The notes below the pieces were generated by a model. It searched no databases. It was not told the origin of the DNA and was given only the letters and a program-made list of their open reading frames with translations. This document shows, piece by piece, positions 17,184 to 25,025 of a stretch of 64,000 bases of DNA; the stretch's first letter is position 1; the number at the start of each line of letters is the position of its first letter. Source of the DNA: Brachyspira sp949287565 (GTDB lineage Bacteria; Spirochaetota; Brachyspiria; Brachyspirales; Brachyspiraceae); assembly GCF_036997615.1 (NCBI RefSeq), contig NZ_JAWLQA010000005.1; one strand, given 5' to 3'. A program made the translations under genes and the position numbers.

Positions 17184-18071
17184 TTATCTTCTTCTCTTGA
17201 CAAAAAACTTCATTACATCATTAACATAATCGCTGGAAGTATCAAGAACAATACGCTCTATAGAATTCCTTTTCAAAAAATTTAGTCTTTCTTCCATAAT
17301 TCTATTCTGTTCATTAAAATATTCTTCTCTTATTTTTTTATTGGACATATCAAAATAAACATAATCATCATTCTCTAAATCAGACAACACTAAAGTACCT
17401 CCCAAACTAGGAAGATGATACTCCAAGCTATCATTAACTAAGCATACTATAAAATCATGACGTTTTCTAGTAATATCTATTTCTTTTTTTGGAAGTTCAG
17501 AACAGGAATCTGTAATCAAAAAAGTAATACTATCTCTTTTCTGTATTCTATTAAAATATTCTAATGCACTGGCTACATTAGTTTGAGTGCTTTTAGGATT
17601 AAACTCTATAAGCTCTCTTATTATTCTAAGTACATGATTTTTACCTTTATTTAAAGGAATGAATTTCTCTACAGTATCTGTAAATATTAAAAGACCCACT
17701 TTATCATTATTTTTTAAAGCGGAAAAGCTAAGCAATGCACTAAGCTCTACTATTAAATTATGTTTTGTTTTAGTGAATCCGAAATCTGTAGAAGCCGAAA
17801 AATCTGCAAGTATTACAACGCTAAGTTCACGTTCCTCTCTGAAACGTTTAATGAAAGGCTCATTATATCTAGCACTAACCTTCCAGTCCATAGCCCTTAC
17901 ATCATCGCCTATAGTATATTTTCTTACTTCATCAAACTCTATACCCTGACCTTTGAAAGCAGAATGATACTGTCCTGCAAAATAAGAGTTAACTATTTTT
18001 GAAGTTTTTATTTCTATCTGTCTTACGGATCTAAGTAAATCCTGAGTTGTTATACTGCTGTCTTTAAACAT
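17184..18071 (-). CDS. DUF58 domain protein (von Willebrand A-like)
   Basis: 295 residues. The DUF58 hallmark YHSAFKGQGIEFDEVRKYTI followed by GDDVRAMDWKVSARYNEPFI is at about 37-80, and VILADFSASTDFG (a MIDAS-like D-x-S-x-S) at about 87-100 gives the vWA-like fold. Such proteins usually sit beside MoxR AAA+ ATPases and membrane vWA proteins; none is in this window, which is unusual. It is 15 nt upstream of the MATE gene and probably co-transcribed. Confidence 0.88.
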   Translation of the reverse strand: MFKDSSITTQDLLRSVRQIEIKTSKIVNSYFAGQYHSAFKGQGIEFDEVRKYTIGDDVRAMDWKVSARYNEPFIKRFREERELSVVILADFSASTDFGFTKTKHNLIVELSALLSFSALKNNDKVGLLIFTDTVEKFIPLNKGKNHVLRIIRELIEFNPKSTQTNVASALEYFNRIQKRDSITFLITDSCSELPKKEIDITRKRHDFIVCLVNDSLEYHLPSLGGTLVLSDLENDDYVYFDMSNKKIREEYFNEQNRIMEERLNFLKRNSIERIVLDTSSDYVNDVMKFFVKRRR

Positions 18072-18305
18072 TAATACCCTAATTATTTTTTATTGTGAAT
18101 AGTATTATATTATTAATCAGTAAAAAAACAATACCCATTAATCATAATGAATGATTAAAAATAATAATTTTAATTGTTGTAAGACTCATATACAAACATC
18201 AAATAAATTATTTAATCAATATTATTATTAATATTTTATGTATCTACAATAAGCTGATAAATAAATTAACTTACTTTTTATATTTGTATTTCTTATATTA
18301 AAAAA

Positions 18306-19454
18306 TTACTTTGCACCATTGGCTTTAAGAAAATTAACCATCTCTTCCTGTTCTTTTTCCTCAGCCATACTTAATGCAGTCTTTCCATCAGATGCTTTAT
18401 GATTGATATCAGCTCCAGCATCTAGCAAAACTTGTGCCATTTCCATATTTCCTCTAATAGCGGCCCCCATTAATGCAGTATATCCTTCATTAGTAGTAGC
18501 TTCAATATCAGCACCAGCCTTTAATAAAGCTTCAACTATTACTATATGATCCTCTATAGCAGAAACTATCAATGGACGATATCCAACATTATCAGCTTTA
18601 TTAATATCAGCATTGTTCTTTATTAATTCTTTTACAATATCACTATGTCCGTCTATACATGCTGCCAATATAGGAGAAGTACCATCATCGGCTGTTATAT
18701 TAATATCAGCATTATTCTTTAATAATTCTCTTACTACATCTGTTCTTCCAAATCTAGCAGCATATATTAAAGCAGATCCTCCATTAGAACCTTTTTCATC
18801 TATATTTGCACCGGCTTTTATTAATTCTCTTACAATGCTGACATCTCCAATAATAGCTCCCATCATTATTGCAGTATCACCGAATTTATTCTTCTCATTA
18901 ACATTGGCCCCTAATTTTATAAGCTCTCTTACAATATCAGTATATCCGCTGTCTGAAGCCACCATCAATGGAGTACTTCCATTAACATCTTTTATATCTA
19001 CTTCGGCCTTTGCATTAACAAGCATTTTAAGAACAGATAGATTACCATTAACACAAGCCCACATTACAGCAGTCCAGCCATCTTTATTTTTTAAATTTAA
19101 ATCAGCTCCTTTTGATATTAAAATCCTTACAGTGCTTGTCTTTCCCTCTAATACAGCAGCCATTACAGGAGTATTTCCAAAACTATTTCCCATATTAATA
19201 TCAGCATCATTTGATAATAATTCCTCTACAATCTTATCGAAACCAAGAAGCGAAGCCCATATAAGAGGAGTATTACCTTCAGCATCTTTAACGTTTACAT
19301 CTGCCCCATCTTTTATTAATTTTTGTAAAGTTTTAATATCATTGTTGGCTATAGCTTTTATTACTGGTATGCTTACAGGAGGCTCCTGCGATTCCTGAGA
19401 ATATAATATACCAGCAATAAAAAGAAAAATTATAATTAATGACTTTCTTAACAT
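18306..19454 (-). CDS. Exported ankyrin-repeat protein
   Basis: 382 residues from the ATG at 19454. A signal peptide (MLRKSLIIIFLFIAGILYSQ) is followed by about eleven 33-residue ankyrin repeats of the form D-G-x-T-A-L-x-x-A-x-x-x-G-x-x-x-I-V-x-x-L-L. An earlier in-frame ATG at 19484 overlaps the probable -10 box TATAAT (19483-19488), so it cannot be the start; GGAAAG lies before the chosen ATG. Ankyrin repeats bind proteins. Exported versions are common in host-associated spirochaetes, but the partner here is unknown. Confidence 0.9.
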   Translation of the reverse strand: MLRKSLIIIFLFIAGILYSQESQEPPVSIPVIKAIANNDIKTLQKLIKDGADVNVKDAEGNTPLIWASLLGFDKIVEELLSNDADINMGNSFGNTPVMAAVLEGKTSTVRILISKGADLNLKNKDGWTAVMWACVNGNLSVLKMLVNAKAEVDIKDVNGSTPLMVASDSGYTDIVRELIKLGANVNEKNKFGDTAIMMGAIIGDVSIVRELIKAGANIDEKGSNGGSALIYAARFGRTDVVRELLKNNADINITADDGTSPILAACIDGHSDIVKELIKNNADINKADNVGYRPLIVSAIEDHIVIVEALLKAGADIEATTNEGYTALMGAAIRGNMEMAQVLLDAGADINHKASDGKTALSMAEEKEQEEMVNFLKANGAK

Positions 19455-19561
19455 AATACTTTCCAAAGCATAAGATTCTATCATTATAACATATATGAAA
19501 TATTATTATAATCACTATTATATAATTTTTTTATTTTTTTCATAAAAAACAATTATTCATA

Positions 19562-19590
19562 TTGACATTAGTACGTATACGTATTATTAT
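19562..19590 (+). promoter_or_regulatory. Promoter with embedded 12 bp palindromic operator
   Basis: TTGACA (19562-19567), 17 nt, TATTAT (19585-19590). The spacer contains the perfect palindrome TACGTATACGTA (19572-19583). With a MarR-type regulator gene downstream in the same transcription unit, this is a likely repressor binding site; the pairing is inferred. Confidence 0.7.
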
Positions 19591-19615
19591 TTAATGGATA
19601 AGGAGGTAAAAATTG

Positions 19616-20458
19616 ATGTTATTTTGGCAAAAAACTTTTTTCATTTATTTAATATTAATTTTTTCAGTGTTTGCAGCTGAAAAGACTCCGATGGATTAGC
19701 TAAACGATAATACTCCTTTAAAACCAACTAAAGTATTTGATAATGTATATTGTATAGGTTCTGTGAGTGTTGTCGCTTGGGTAATAAGTACATCAGACGG
19801 CTTAATATTGATAGATTCTATGTGGGATGATAGAGATGCTAAACTTATAGAAGAAGGCATTAAAGGGTTCGGATTAGACCCAAAACAATTAAAATATATA
19901 ATATTGAGTCATGGACATGGAGATCATTACGGCGGAGCTAAATATTTAAGAGAGAAATACGGTGCTAAAGTTATACTTACAAAAACAGATACCGATTTAA
20001 TGTACAATTTAAACACAGGAGCAAATTCTCCACGTTCTCCAAAAACAAAAGTTGATATATATTCAAAAGATAAAGATATAATAAAACTAGGAGATACAAG
20101 CATAACTATATTAGAAACTCCGGGTCATACTGCAGGATGCACTTCTTTTATATTTCCTGTTAAATTCAGAGGAAAAGAATATACTGCTGTACTTTGGGGA
20201 GGAACAGGACTTCCAAAAGATAAAGATTTAGTATCAAAATATAAAACTTCAGCTGAATACTTCAAAAAAGAAGCTATGTCAAGAAATGCATCTGTATCAT
20301 TAACAGCACATTTATTCGCTGACAATGGATATGCTAATTTAGAAAAAGCAGGTAATCTAAAAGCAAATGAGAAAAATCCATTCATTATGTCAAAAGAAAA
20401 TATGGAAAAATATTTAAACTCTTTAATAGAAAGAGCTGAAAAAGAATTAAATAAATAA
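19616..20458 (+). pseudogene. Exported MBL-fold metallo-hydrolase with in-frame amber codon
   Basis: The ATG at 19616 follows AAGGAGG and encodes a signal peptide (MLFWQKTFFIYLILIFSVFA). Codon 28 is TAG (19697-19699), after which the same frame runs open to 20458. The body has the metallo-beta-lactamase motif LSHGHGDHYGGAKYL, TPGHTAGCTSF and LTAHLFADNGY, and resembles class B3-like hydrolases (VASWVISTSDGLILIDSMWD-type strand as VAWVISTSDGLILIDSMWDD). The only later starts (for example GTG at 19763) lack a Shine-Dalgarno sequence and would lose the export signal and first strand. Most likely a nonsense-mutated gene, or a sequence error. Confidence 0.75.
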
Positions 20459-20493
20459 AAAACAGCAGCAATTATTAACAAAAAATAAAATAT

Positions 20494-20530
20494 ATGCTAT
20501 CATAATATTAGTTTATGATAGCATTTTTTA
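20494..20530 (+). terminator. Terminator/attenuator between the metallo-hydrolase and marR-like genes
   Basis: ATGCTATCATAA (20494-20505) pairs perfectly over 12 bp with TTATGATAGCAT (20513-20524), followed by TTTTTT. It ends only about 5 nt before the Shine-Dalgarno sequence of the regulator, so it could partly limit read-through into it. Confidence 0.8.
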
Positions 20531-20545
20531 TATAAGGAGTTTAAT

Positions 20546-20962
20546 ATTAAAAATATAGGATATGATGTCTGTTATACTGCCAGAAAAATATATCAGTATA
20601 TAGGCAAACAAATAAATGAATTTGATATTACACCTGAACAGTTAATAGTATTAAAAGAACTTGCCAAAGAAGAAGGAATATCTCAAAAAGAATTATCATT
20701 CAGACTCGATAAAGATCAAAATACAGTAAAAGCTATGATAGACAAATTGGAATCAAAATCTTTTATAATTAGAAAAGAAAATAAACTTGATAAAAGAGCC
20801 TTTTCATTATTTCTAACAGATAAAGCAAAAGAAAAGCTTCCCATTATGGAAACTTATGAAAATAAGGTTTTAGAAAATATAGTGAAAGAATTAAGTGATG
20901 AAGATGCTGATAAATTTATATCTATATTAGAGAAAATAAGAAAAAATATATCAGATGTATAA
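20546..20962 (+). CDS. MarR-family transcriptional regulator, apparent ATT start
   Basis: About 138 residues, normal for MarR. The body has NEFDITPEQLIVLKELAKEE, the recognition helix region ISQKELSFRLDKDQNTVKAM, IDKLESKSFIIRKENKLDKR (the wing, with the family D-x-R) and a C-terminal dimerisation helix. The frame starts at ATT (20546-20548), placed exactly 6 nt after AGGAG (20535-20539). No ATG, GTG or TTG occurs in frame until 20735, which would remove half of the DNA-binding domain. So either AUU is used (as in infC) or the start codon has mutated. It probably controls the metallo-hydrolase promoter and itself. Confidence 0.75.
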   Translation: MKNIGYDVCYTARKIYQYIGKQINEFDITPEQLIVLKELAKEEGISQKELSFRLDKDQNTVKAMIDKLESKSFIIRKENKLDKRAFSLFLTDKAKEKLPIMETYENKVLENIVKELSDEDADKFISILEKIRKNISDV

Positions 20963-21014
20963 AGGCAAAGGATAAAATTATATTATAAAATTATCCTTCA
21001 CCTTGAAATATCAT

Positions 21015-21389
21015 TTATTGCTGAAATAATACTGCTTTGAAATTTTTAGCTATATTACAAGCAACTTCATAGAAATGCTCAGATGCTTTTTCTTCAAATA
21101 CCTGATCTAAACATTCTTTAAACAAATCAAGCCAAACATCAAAAAGTTTAATATCAAAAGGAAGTAAATTAATATGAGGCTGTACAGGATTTCCCATATA
21201 TAAATTCTCATTCAAAAGCATAGTCTTCCAAAATTTAGCTATTTTTTCTTTATGTCTTTCCCAAGAAGCATCATCAATACCAACTGCCCCATTAAATATA
21301 GGTCCTAATTGTTCATGTGTTCTAATTTTGGCATAGAATATATTCATTAATTTTTCTATACCCTCATTGTTTATTTCATTGTATTTCAT
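21015..21389 (-). CDS. Group III truncated haemoglobin
   Basis: 124 residues, matching the short two-over-two globin fold. Features: FYAKIRTHEQLGPIFNGAVG, WERHKEKIAKFWKTML (distal helix E with His), and PVQPHINLLPFDIKLFDVW, which carries the proximal haem His and the downstream Trp typical of group III. In Campylobacter the relative Ctb helps handle oxygen or nitric oxide. A single gene in an otherwise AT-rich patch; role in oxygen/NO protection is by family analogy. Confidence 0.9.
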   Translation of the reverse strand: MKYNEINNEGIEKLMNIFYAKIRTHEQLGPIFNGAVGIDDASWERHKEKIAKFWKTMLLNENLYMGNPVQPHINLLPFDIKLFDVWLDLFKECLDQVFEEKASEHFYEVACNIAKNFKAVLFQQ

Positions 21390-21607
21390 ATTTCATCCCC
21401 ATTTTATTATTTATTATATAATATAATAAAAAATTTAAATATTATAGTTTTATAATAAAATTTTTTATCATTCTAGTTAATTTATTTATAATTTCATAAA
21501 ACTATATAATAATTAATAATATAGTTTTAAATTATTAACTAACTATTACCTAATAAGATAAATACAATTTTCAATTTCTTCTATAATATTTTATAGAAAA
21601 ATCAAAA

Positions 21608-21646
21608 TAAAAAAATACGGGAAGATAATTTGCATATCTTACCCGC
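21608..21646 (-). terminator. Terminator of the thl-crt-hbd operon
   Basis: On the minus strand GCGGGTAAGATA and TATCTTCCCGT pair (one bulge), followed by ATTTTTTT. It lies 30 nt after the hbd stop. The rest of 21390-21607 is AT-rich without a visible gene. Confidence 0.8.
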
Positions 21647-21675
21647 ATCTTTGATATAAATGAGTAAAAATAAGA

Positions 21676-22518
21676 TTATTTCTTAGTATAATCGTAGAAA
21701 CCTTTTCCAGTTTTCTGTCCTAGTAATCCGCCTCTAACCATTTTTCTAAGTAGAGCACTAGGTCTGTATTTAGGATCGCCTGTTTCTTTTTGAAGAACTT
21801 CCATAATAGCAAGAACTATATCAAGTCCGATTAAGTCACCTAAAGCTAAAGGTCCCATTGGGTGATTAGCACCTAATTTCATAGCATTGTCAATACCTTC
21901 AGCTGAAGCGATACCCATAGCATATAGGTCAATAGCTTCATTGATCATAGGAACAAGTATACGGTTAACTACGAAACCAGCTGTTTCTTTAACTTCTACA
22001 GGAGTTTTTCCTATTTCTTCAGATATTTTAATGATTTTTTCAACGATATCTCTAGGAGTATTAAGACCTGAAATAACTTCAACCAATTTCATAACAGGAG
22101 CTGGGTTAAAGAAGTGCATACCTACAACTGGTCTGCCTATTCCAGCACTTATTTCTGTAATAGAAAGAGAAGAAGTATTAGAAGAGAAAATACACTCAGG
22201 TTTACAAATTTTATGTAATTCAGAGAATGTTGTTTTTTTAACTTCTAAATTTTCAAAAGCAGCTTCAATAATTAAATCTGCATCTTTACAAATCTCTTTT
22301 AAACCAGTAGTAATTTTAGCTAAAATTTTATCAGCATCAGCTTGCTGCATTTTACCTTTAGCTACTCTTCCTGCAAAACCTTTAGCGATTTTTTCTTTAC
22401 CGCCTGCAGCGAATTCTTCTTTTATATCGCATAAATAAACTTCATAACCTTCTGTTTGAGCAAAAGCTTGTGCTATACCAGAACCCATAGCACCTGCACC
22501 AATTACACCTACTTTCAT
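21676..22518 (-). CDS. hbd: 3-hydroxybutyryl-CoA dehydrogenase
   Basis: 280 residues, normal length. Reduces acetoacetyl-CoA to 3-hydroxybutyryl-CoA in butyrate formation. NAD-binding MKVGVIGAGAMGSGIAQAFA at the N-terminus, the catalytic region SNTSSLSITEISAG and GMHFFNPAPVMKLVEVI (His-Glu pair), and the C-terminal domain VNRILVPMINEAIDLY and NHPMGPLALGDLIGLD. Last gene of the thl-crt-hbd operon. An AGGAG Shine-Dalgarno sequence precedes the ATG. Confidence 0.97.
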   Translation of the reverse strand: MKVGVIGAGAMGSGIAQAFAQTEGYEVYLCDIKEEFAAGGKEKIAKGFAGRVAKGKMQQADADKILAKITTGLKEICKDADLIIEAAFENLEVKKTTFSELHKICKPECIFSSNTSSLSITEISAGIGRPVVGMHFFNPAPVMKLVEVISGLNTPRDIVEKIIKISEEIGKTPVEVKETAGFVVNRILVPMINEAIDLYAMGIASAEGIDNAMKLGANHPMGPLALGDLIGLDIVLAIMEVLQKETGDPKYRPSALLRKMVRGGLLGQKTGKGFYDYTKK

Positions 22519-22552
22519 TTTATAACTCCTTAAAATTTATTATTATTACTAT

Positions 22553-22588
22553 CTATAAACTAGTATTATATTAATAACTAGTTTATAG
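22553..22588 (-). other. Intercistronic perfect hairpin between crt and hbd
   Basis: CTATAAACTAGT (22553-22564) is fully complementary to ACTAGTTTATAG (22577-22588), 12 bp with a 12 nt loop. No U-tract follows, so it is not an ordinary terminator. An RNA processing or stability function is possible. Confidence 0.65.
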
Positions 22589-22602
22589 TTTTAAATATTT
22601 TA

Positions 22603-23379
22603 TTACTTATTAACAAATTTTTCAACTTTTCTTTTTTCTAAGAAAGCTTTCATACCTTCTTTTTGATCCTCAGTTTCGAAACAATCTCCGAATAATTTTT
22701 CTTCTATAACAATAGCTTTATCCATATCAACTTGTAAGCCTTCATTGATAGCTTTTTTACAATTACGTACAGCTATAGGAGCAGCAGCAGCTATAGAATT
22801 AGCCAATTTTTCAGCAGCGCCCATAAGTTCTGCTTGAGGATAAACAGCATTAACAAGACCTATTCTTAAAGCCTCATCAGCTTTAATATTTTTAGCTGAA
22901 TATATGATCTGTTTAGCCATACCAACACCAACTATTCTTGGAAGTCTTTGAGTACCTCCAAAACCAGGAGTAATTCCTAGTCCAACTTCAGGCTGACCAA
23001 ATATAGCATTGTCAGAACAAATACGAATATCGCAGCTCATAGCAATTTCACATCCGCCGCCTAAAGCGAATCCATTAATAGCTGCTATTACAGGAATAGG
23101 GAAAGTTTCTATTTTTCTGAATACATCATTTCCTTTCTTACCGAAAGCCTCTCCTTCTGCTTTGCTTGATGTACTCATTTGAGATATATCAGCACCTGCA
23201 ACAAAAGATTTCTCACCTGCACCTGTTAATATTAAACATCTTATATTATTAACATCTACAGCATCAAAAGTTTTTTCAATTTCATCTAAAACCTGAGAAT
23301 TAAGGGCGTTAAGAGCTTTTTCTCTGCTTATGGTTATAATACCAATCATACCTTTTTCTTCATACTTAATGAATTCCAT
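22603..23379 (-). CDS. crt: Crotonase / 3-hydroxybutyryl-CoA dehydratase (enoyl-CoA hydratase family)
   Basis: 258 residues, normal length. Forms crotonyl-CoA. Family landmarks: the oxyanion-hole region GEKSFVAGADISQM and ALGGGCEIAMSCDIRIC with the catalytic Glu in FGQPEVGLGITPGFGGTQRL. The setting between thl and hbd identifies the role as the dehydratase of the butyrate pathway rather than fatty acid oxidation. A GGAG sequence lies before the ATG. Confidence 0.96.
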   Translation of the reverse strand: MEFIKYEEKGMIGIITISREKALNALNSQVLDEIEKTFDAVDVNNIRCLILTGAGEKSFVAGADISQMSTSSKAEGEAFGKKGNDVFRKIETFPIPVIAAINGFALGGGCEIAMSCDIRICSDNAIFGQPEVGLGITPGFGGTQRLPRIVGVGMAKQIIYSAKNIKADEALRIGLVNAVYPQAELMGAAEKLANSIAAAAPIAVRNCKKAINEGLQVDMDKAIVIEEKLFGDCFETEDQKEGMKAFLEKRKVEKFVNK

Positions 23380-23434
23380 TTTTTTCTCCTTACCACAATA
23401 AAATTATTATTATGAGCCATAATTTCATATTTAT

Positions 23435-23478
23435 ATACTAGCCTTTGTATTAAAAAATCATGCTACAAAGGCTAGTAT
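23435..23478 (-). other. Intercistronic perfect hairpin between thl and crt
   Basis: ATACTAGCCTTTGTA (23435-23449) is fully complementary to TACAAAGGCTAGTAT (23464-23478), 15 bp with a 14 nt loop and no following U-tract on the minus strand. Confidence 0.7.
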
Positions 23479-23558
23479 TTAATAACCTTCTCTTTTAAAA
23501 GTTATTTCATTAAATAAATCAGACTTAAACACTATCTATATTATTAAATAAAAAAATA

Positions 23559-24746
23559 CTATTCTCTTTCTACTATAGTAGCACAACCCATACCGCCGCC
23601 AATACAAAGAGTAGCAAGTCCTCTCTTAGCATTTTTAGCTTCCATTTCATGAAGTAAAGTAACAAGGATTCTACATCCAGAAGCACCTACTGGGTGTCCT
23701 AAAGCTATAGCACCGCCATTAGGGTTAAGTTGTTTTTCTACATCGATACCTAATTCTTTACCAACTGCAACTGATTGAGCTGCGAAAGCTTCATTAGATT
23801 CAATGATATCGAAATCTTTAATAGTTAATCCTGTTTTAGCCATTAATTTTTTAGTAGCTGCAACTGGTCCGATACCCATAATTCTAGGTTCAACACCGCC
23901 TAAACCACCAGCAATCCAAGTAGCCATAGGTTTAATACCTAATTCTTTAGCTTTTTCTTCGCTCATTACTACTACTGCAGCAGCTCCGTCATTAATACTA
24001 GAAGAATTACCTGCTGTAACTCTTCCGCCATCTGGTTTGAATGCTGGTTTTAATTTAGCCAAGCTTTCTACTGTAGTTCCAGCTCTAGGACCTTCATCTT
24101 TATCAAATACTATATCGCCTTTTTTAGTTTTGATAGTTACAGGTACTATTTCTTTTTTGAAAGCACCAGATTCCTGAGCTTTAATTGCTTTTTGCTGAGA
24201 ATTAGCAGCAAATGCATCTAATTCTTCACGAGTAAGTTTCCAATCATCACAAACGTTTTCTGCTGTAATACCCATATGGTAATTATTGAATGCATCTGTT
24301 AAAGCATCATTAACCATAGTATCTATTACTGTATCATTACCAAGTCTGTAACCATAACGAGCTTTTTTAAGAGCATAAGGAGCTAATGACATATTTTCAG
24401 TACCGCCTGCTACTACTATGTCAGCATTTCCTGCAGCTATCATATTAGCAGCTATATTTACTGCATCAAGTCCTGAACCGCAAACTACATTTATTGTCAT
24501 AGCAGGTACTTCTACTGGTAATCCTGCTTTTATAGAACTTTGACGAGCAACGTTCTGACCTTGTGAAGCCTGTATAACACAACCCATATATACCATATCA
24601 ACTTGATTAGGAGCAACTTTAGCTCTATTCAAAGCCTCTTTTATTACTACTGCACCCAACTCTGCAGCTGGAACTGTACTTAAAGATCCGCCCATACTTC
24701 CTATTGCTGTACGGCAAGCACTAGCTATTACTATTTTTCTAGACAT
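23559..24746 (-). CDS. thlA: Acetyl-CoA acetyltransferase (thiolase)
   Basis: 395 residues from MSRKIVIASACRTAIGSMGG. Condenses two acetyl-CoA. Active-site Cys in INVVCGSGLDAVN (about 88), NEAFAAQSVAVGKELGI, the His in GGAIALGHPVGASGCRI and the second Cys in CIGGGMGCATIVERE are all present. The ATG at 24746 is preceded by TTTGGAG with 8 nt spacing; an in-frame upstream TTG-type extension to 24812 is not thiolase-like. First gene of the thl-crt-hbd operon; the butyryl-CoA dehydrogenase and Etf genes are not in the window. Confidence 0.97.
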   Translation of the reverse strand: MSRKIVIASACRTAIGSMGGSLSTVPAAELGAVVIKEALNRAKVAPNQVDMVYMGCVIQASQGQNVARQSSIKAGLPVEVPAMTINVVCGSGLDAVNIAANMIAAGNADIVVAGGTENMSLAPYALKKARYGYRLGNDTVIDTMVNDALTDAFNNYHMGITAENVCDDWKLTREELDAFAANSQQKAIKAQESGAFKKEIVPVTIKTKKGDIVFDKDEGPRAGTTVESLAKLKPAFKPDGGRVTAGNSSSINDGAAAVVVMSEEKAKELGIKPMATWIAGGLGGVEPRIMGIGPVAATKKLMAKTGLTIKDFDIIESNEAFAAQSVAVGKELGIDVEKQLNPNGGAIALGHPVGASGCRILVTLLHEMEAKNAKRGLATLCIGGGMGCATIVERE

Positions 24747-24800
24747 TTTTAATCTCCAAAGAATTATTAAATTCCACATTTTTATTGATGTGTTGCTTTT

Positions 24801-24829
24801 AGTATAGTACATTTTTTTATTAAATTCAA
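24801..24829 (-). promoter_or_regulatory. Promoter of the thl-crt-hbd operon
   Basis: On the minus strand TTGAAT (24824-24829), 17 nt, TATACT (24801-24806), about 55 nt before the thiolase ATG. Confidence 0.65.
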
Positions 24830-25025
24830 TTAAATCTTTATCTTTTTTTATAATACCTGACTACAGTATATTATCTGCTTGTTTTAGTTAATAAAGTAAT
24901 TAAAATAATCACATCAATGGTATATAATTATGAAAATTTCATAAAAAATTACATATATACCATATACTCCTATTATATATACTTACTTATATCTTTTTAT
25001 TAAATTTCATGATAGAATAAAAAAT

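Noticed and set aside
18613..19398. Long open frame antisense to the ankyrin gene (261 codons)
   Set aside because: Mirror of the repeated ankyrin codons; no ribosome binding site and the sense protein has a clear signal peptide and domain.
19697..19699. Amber codon as a recoding site (pyrrolysine or suppressor)
   Set aside because: No pyl genes or recoding signal seen; a nonsense mutation is simpler.
23803..24177. Open frames antisense to thl and hbd
   Set aside because: Shadow frames of well conserved genes.
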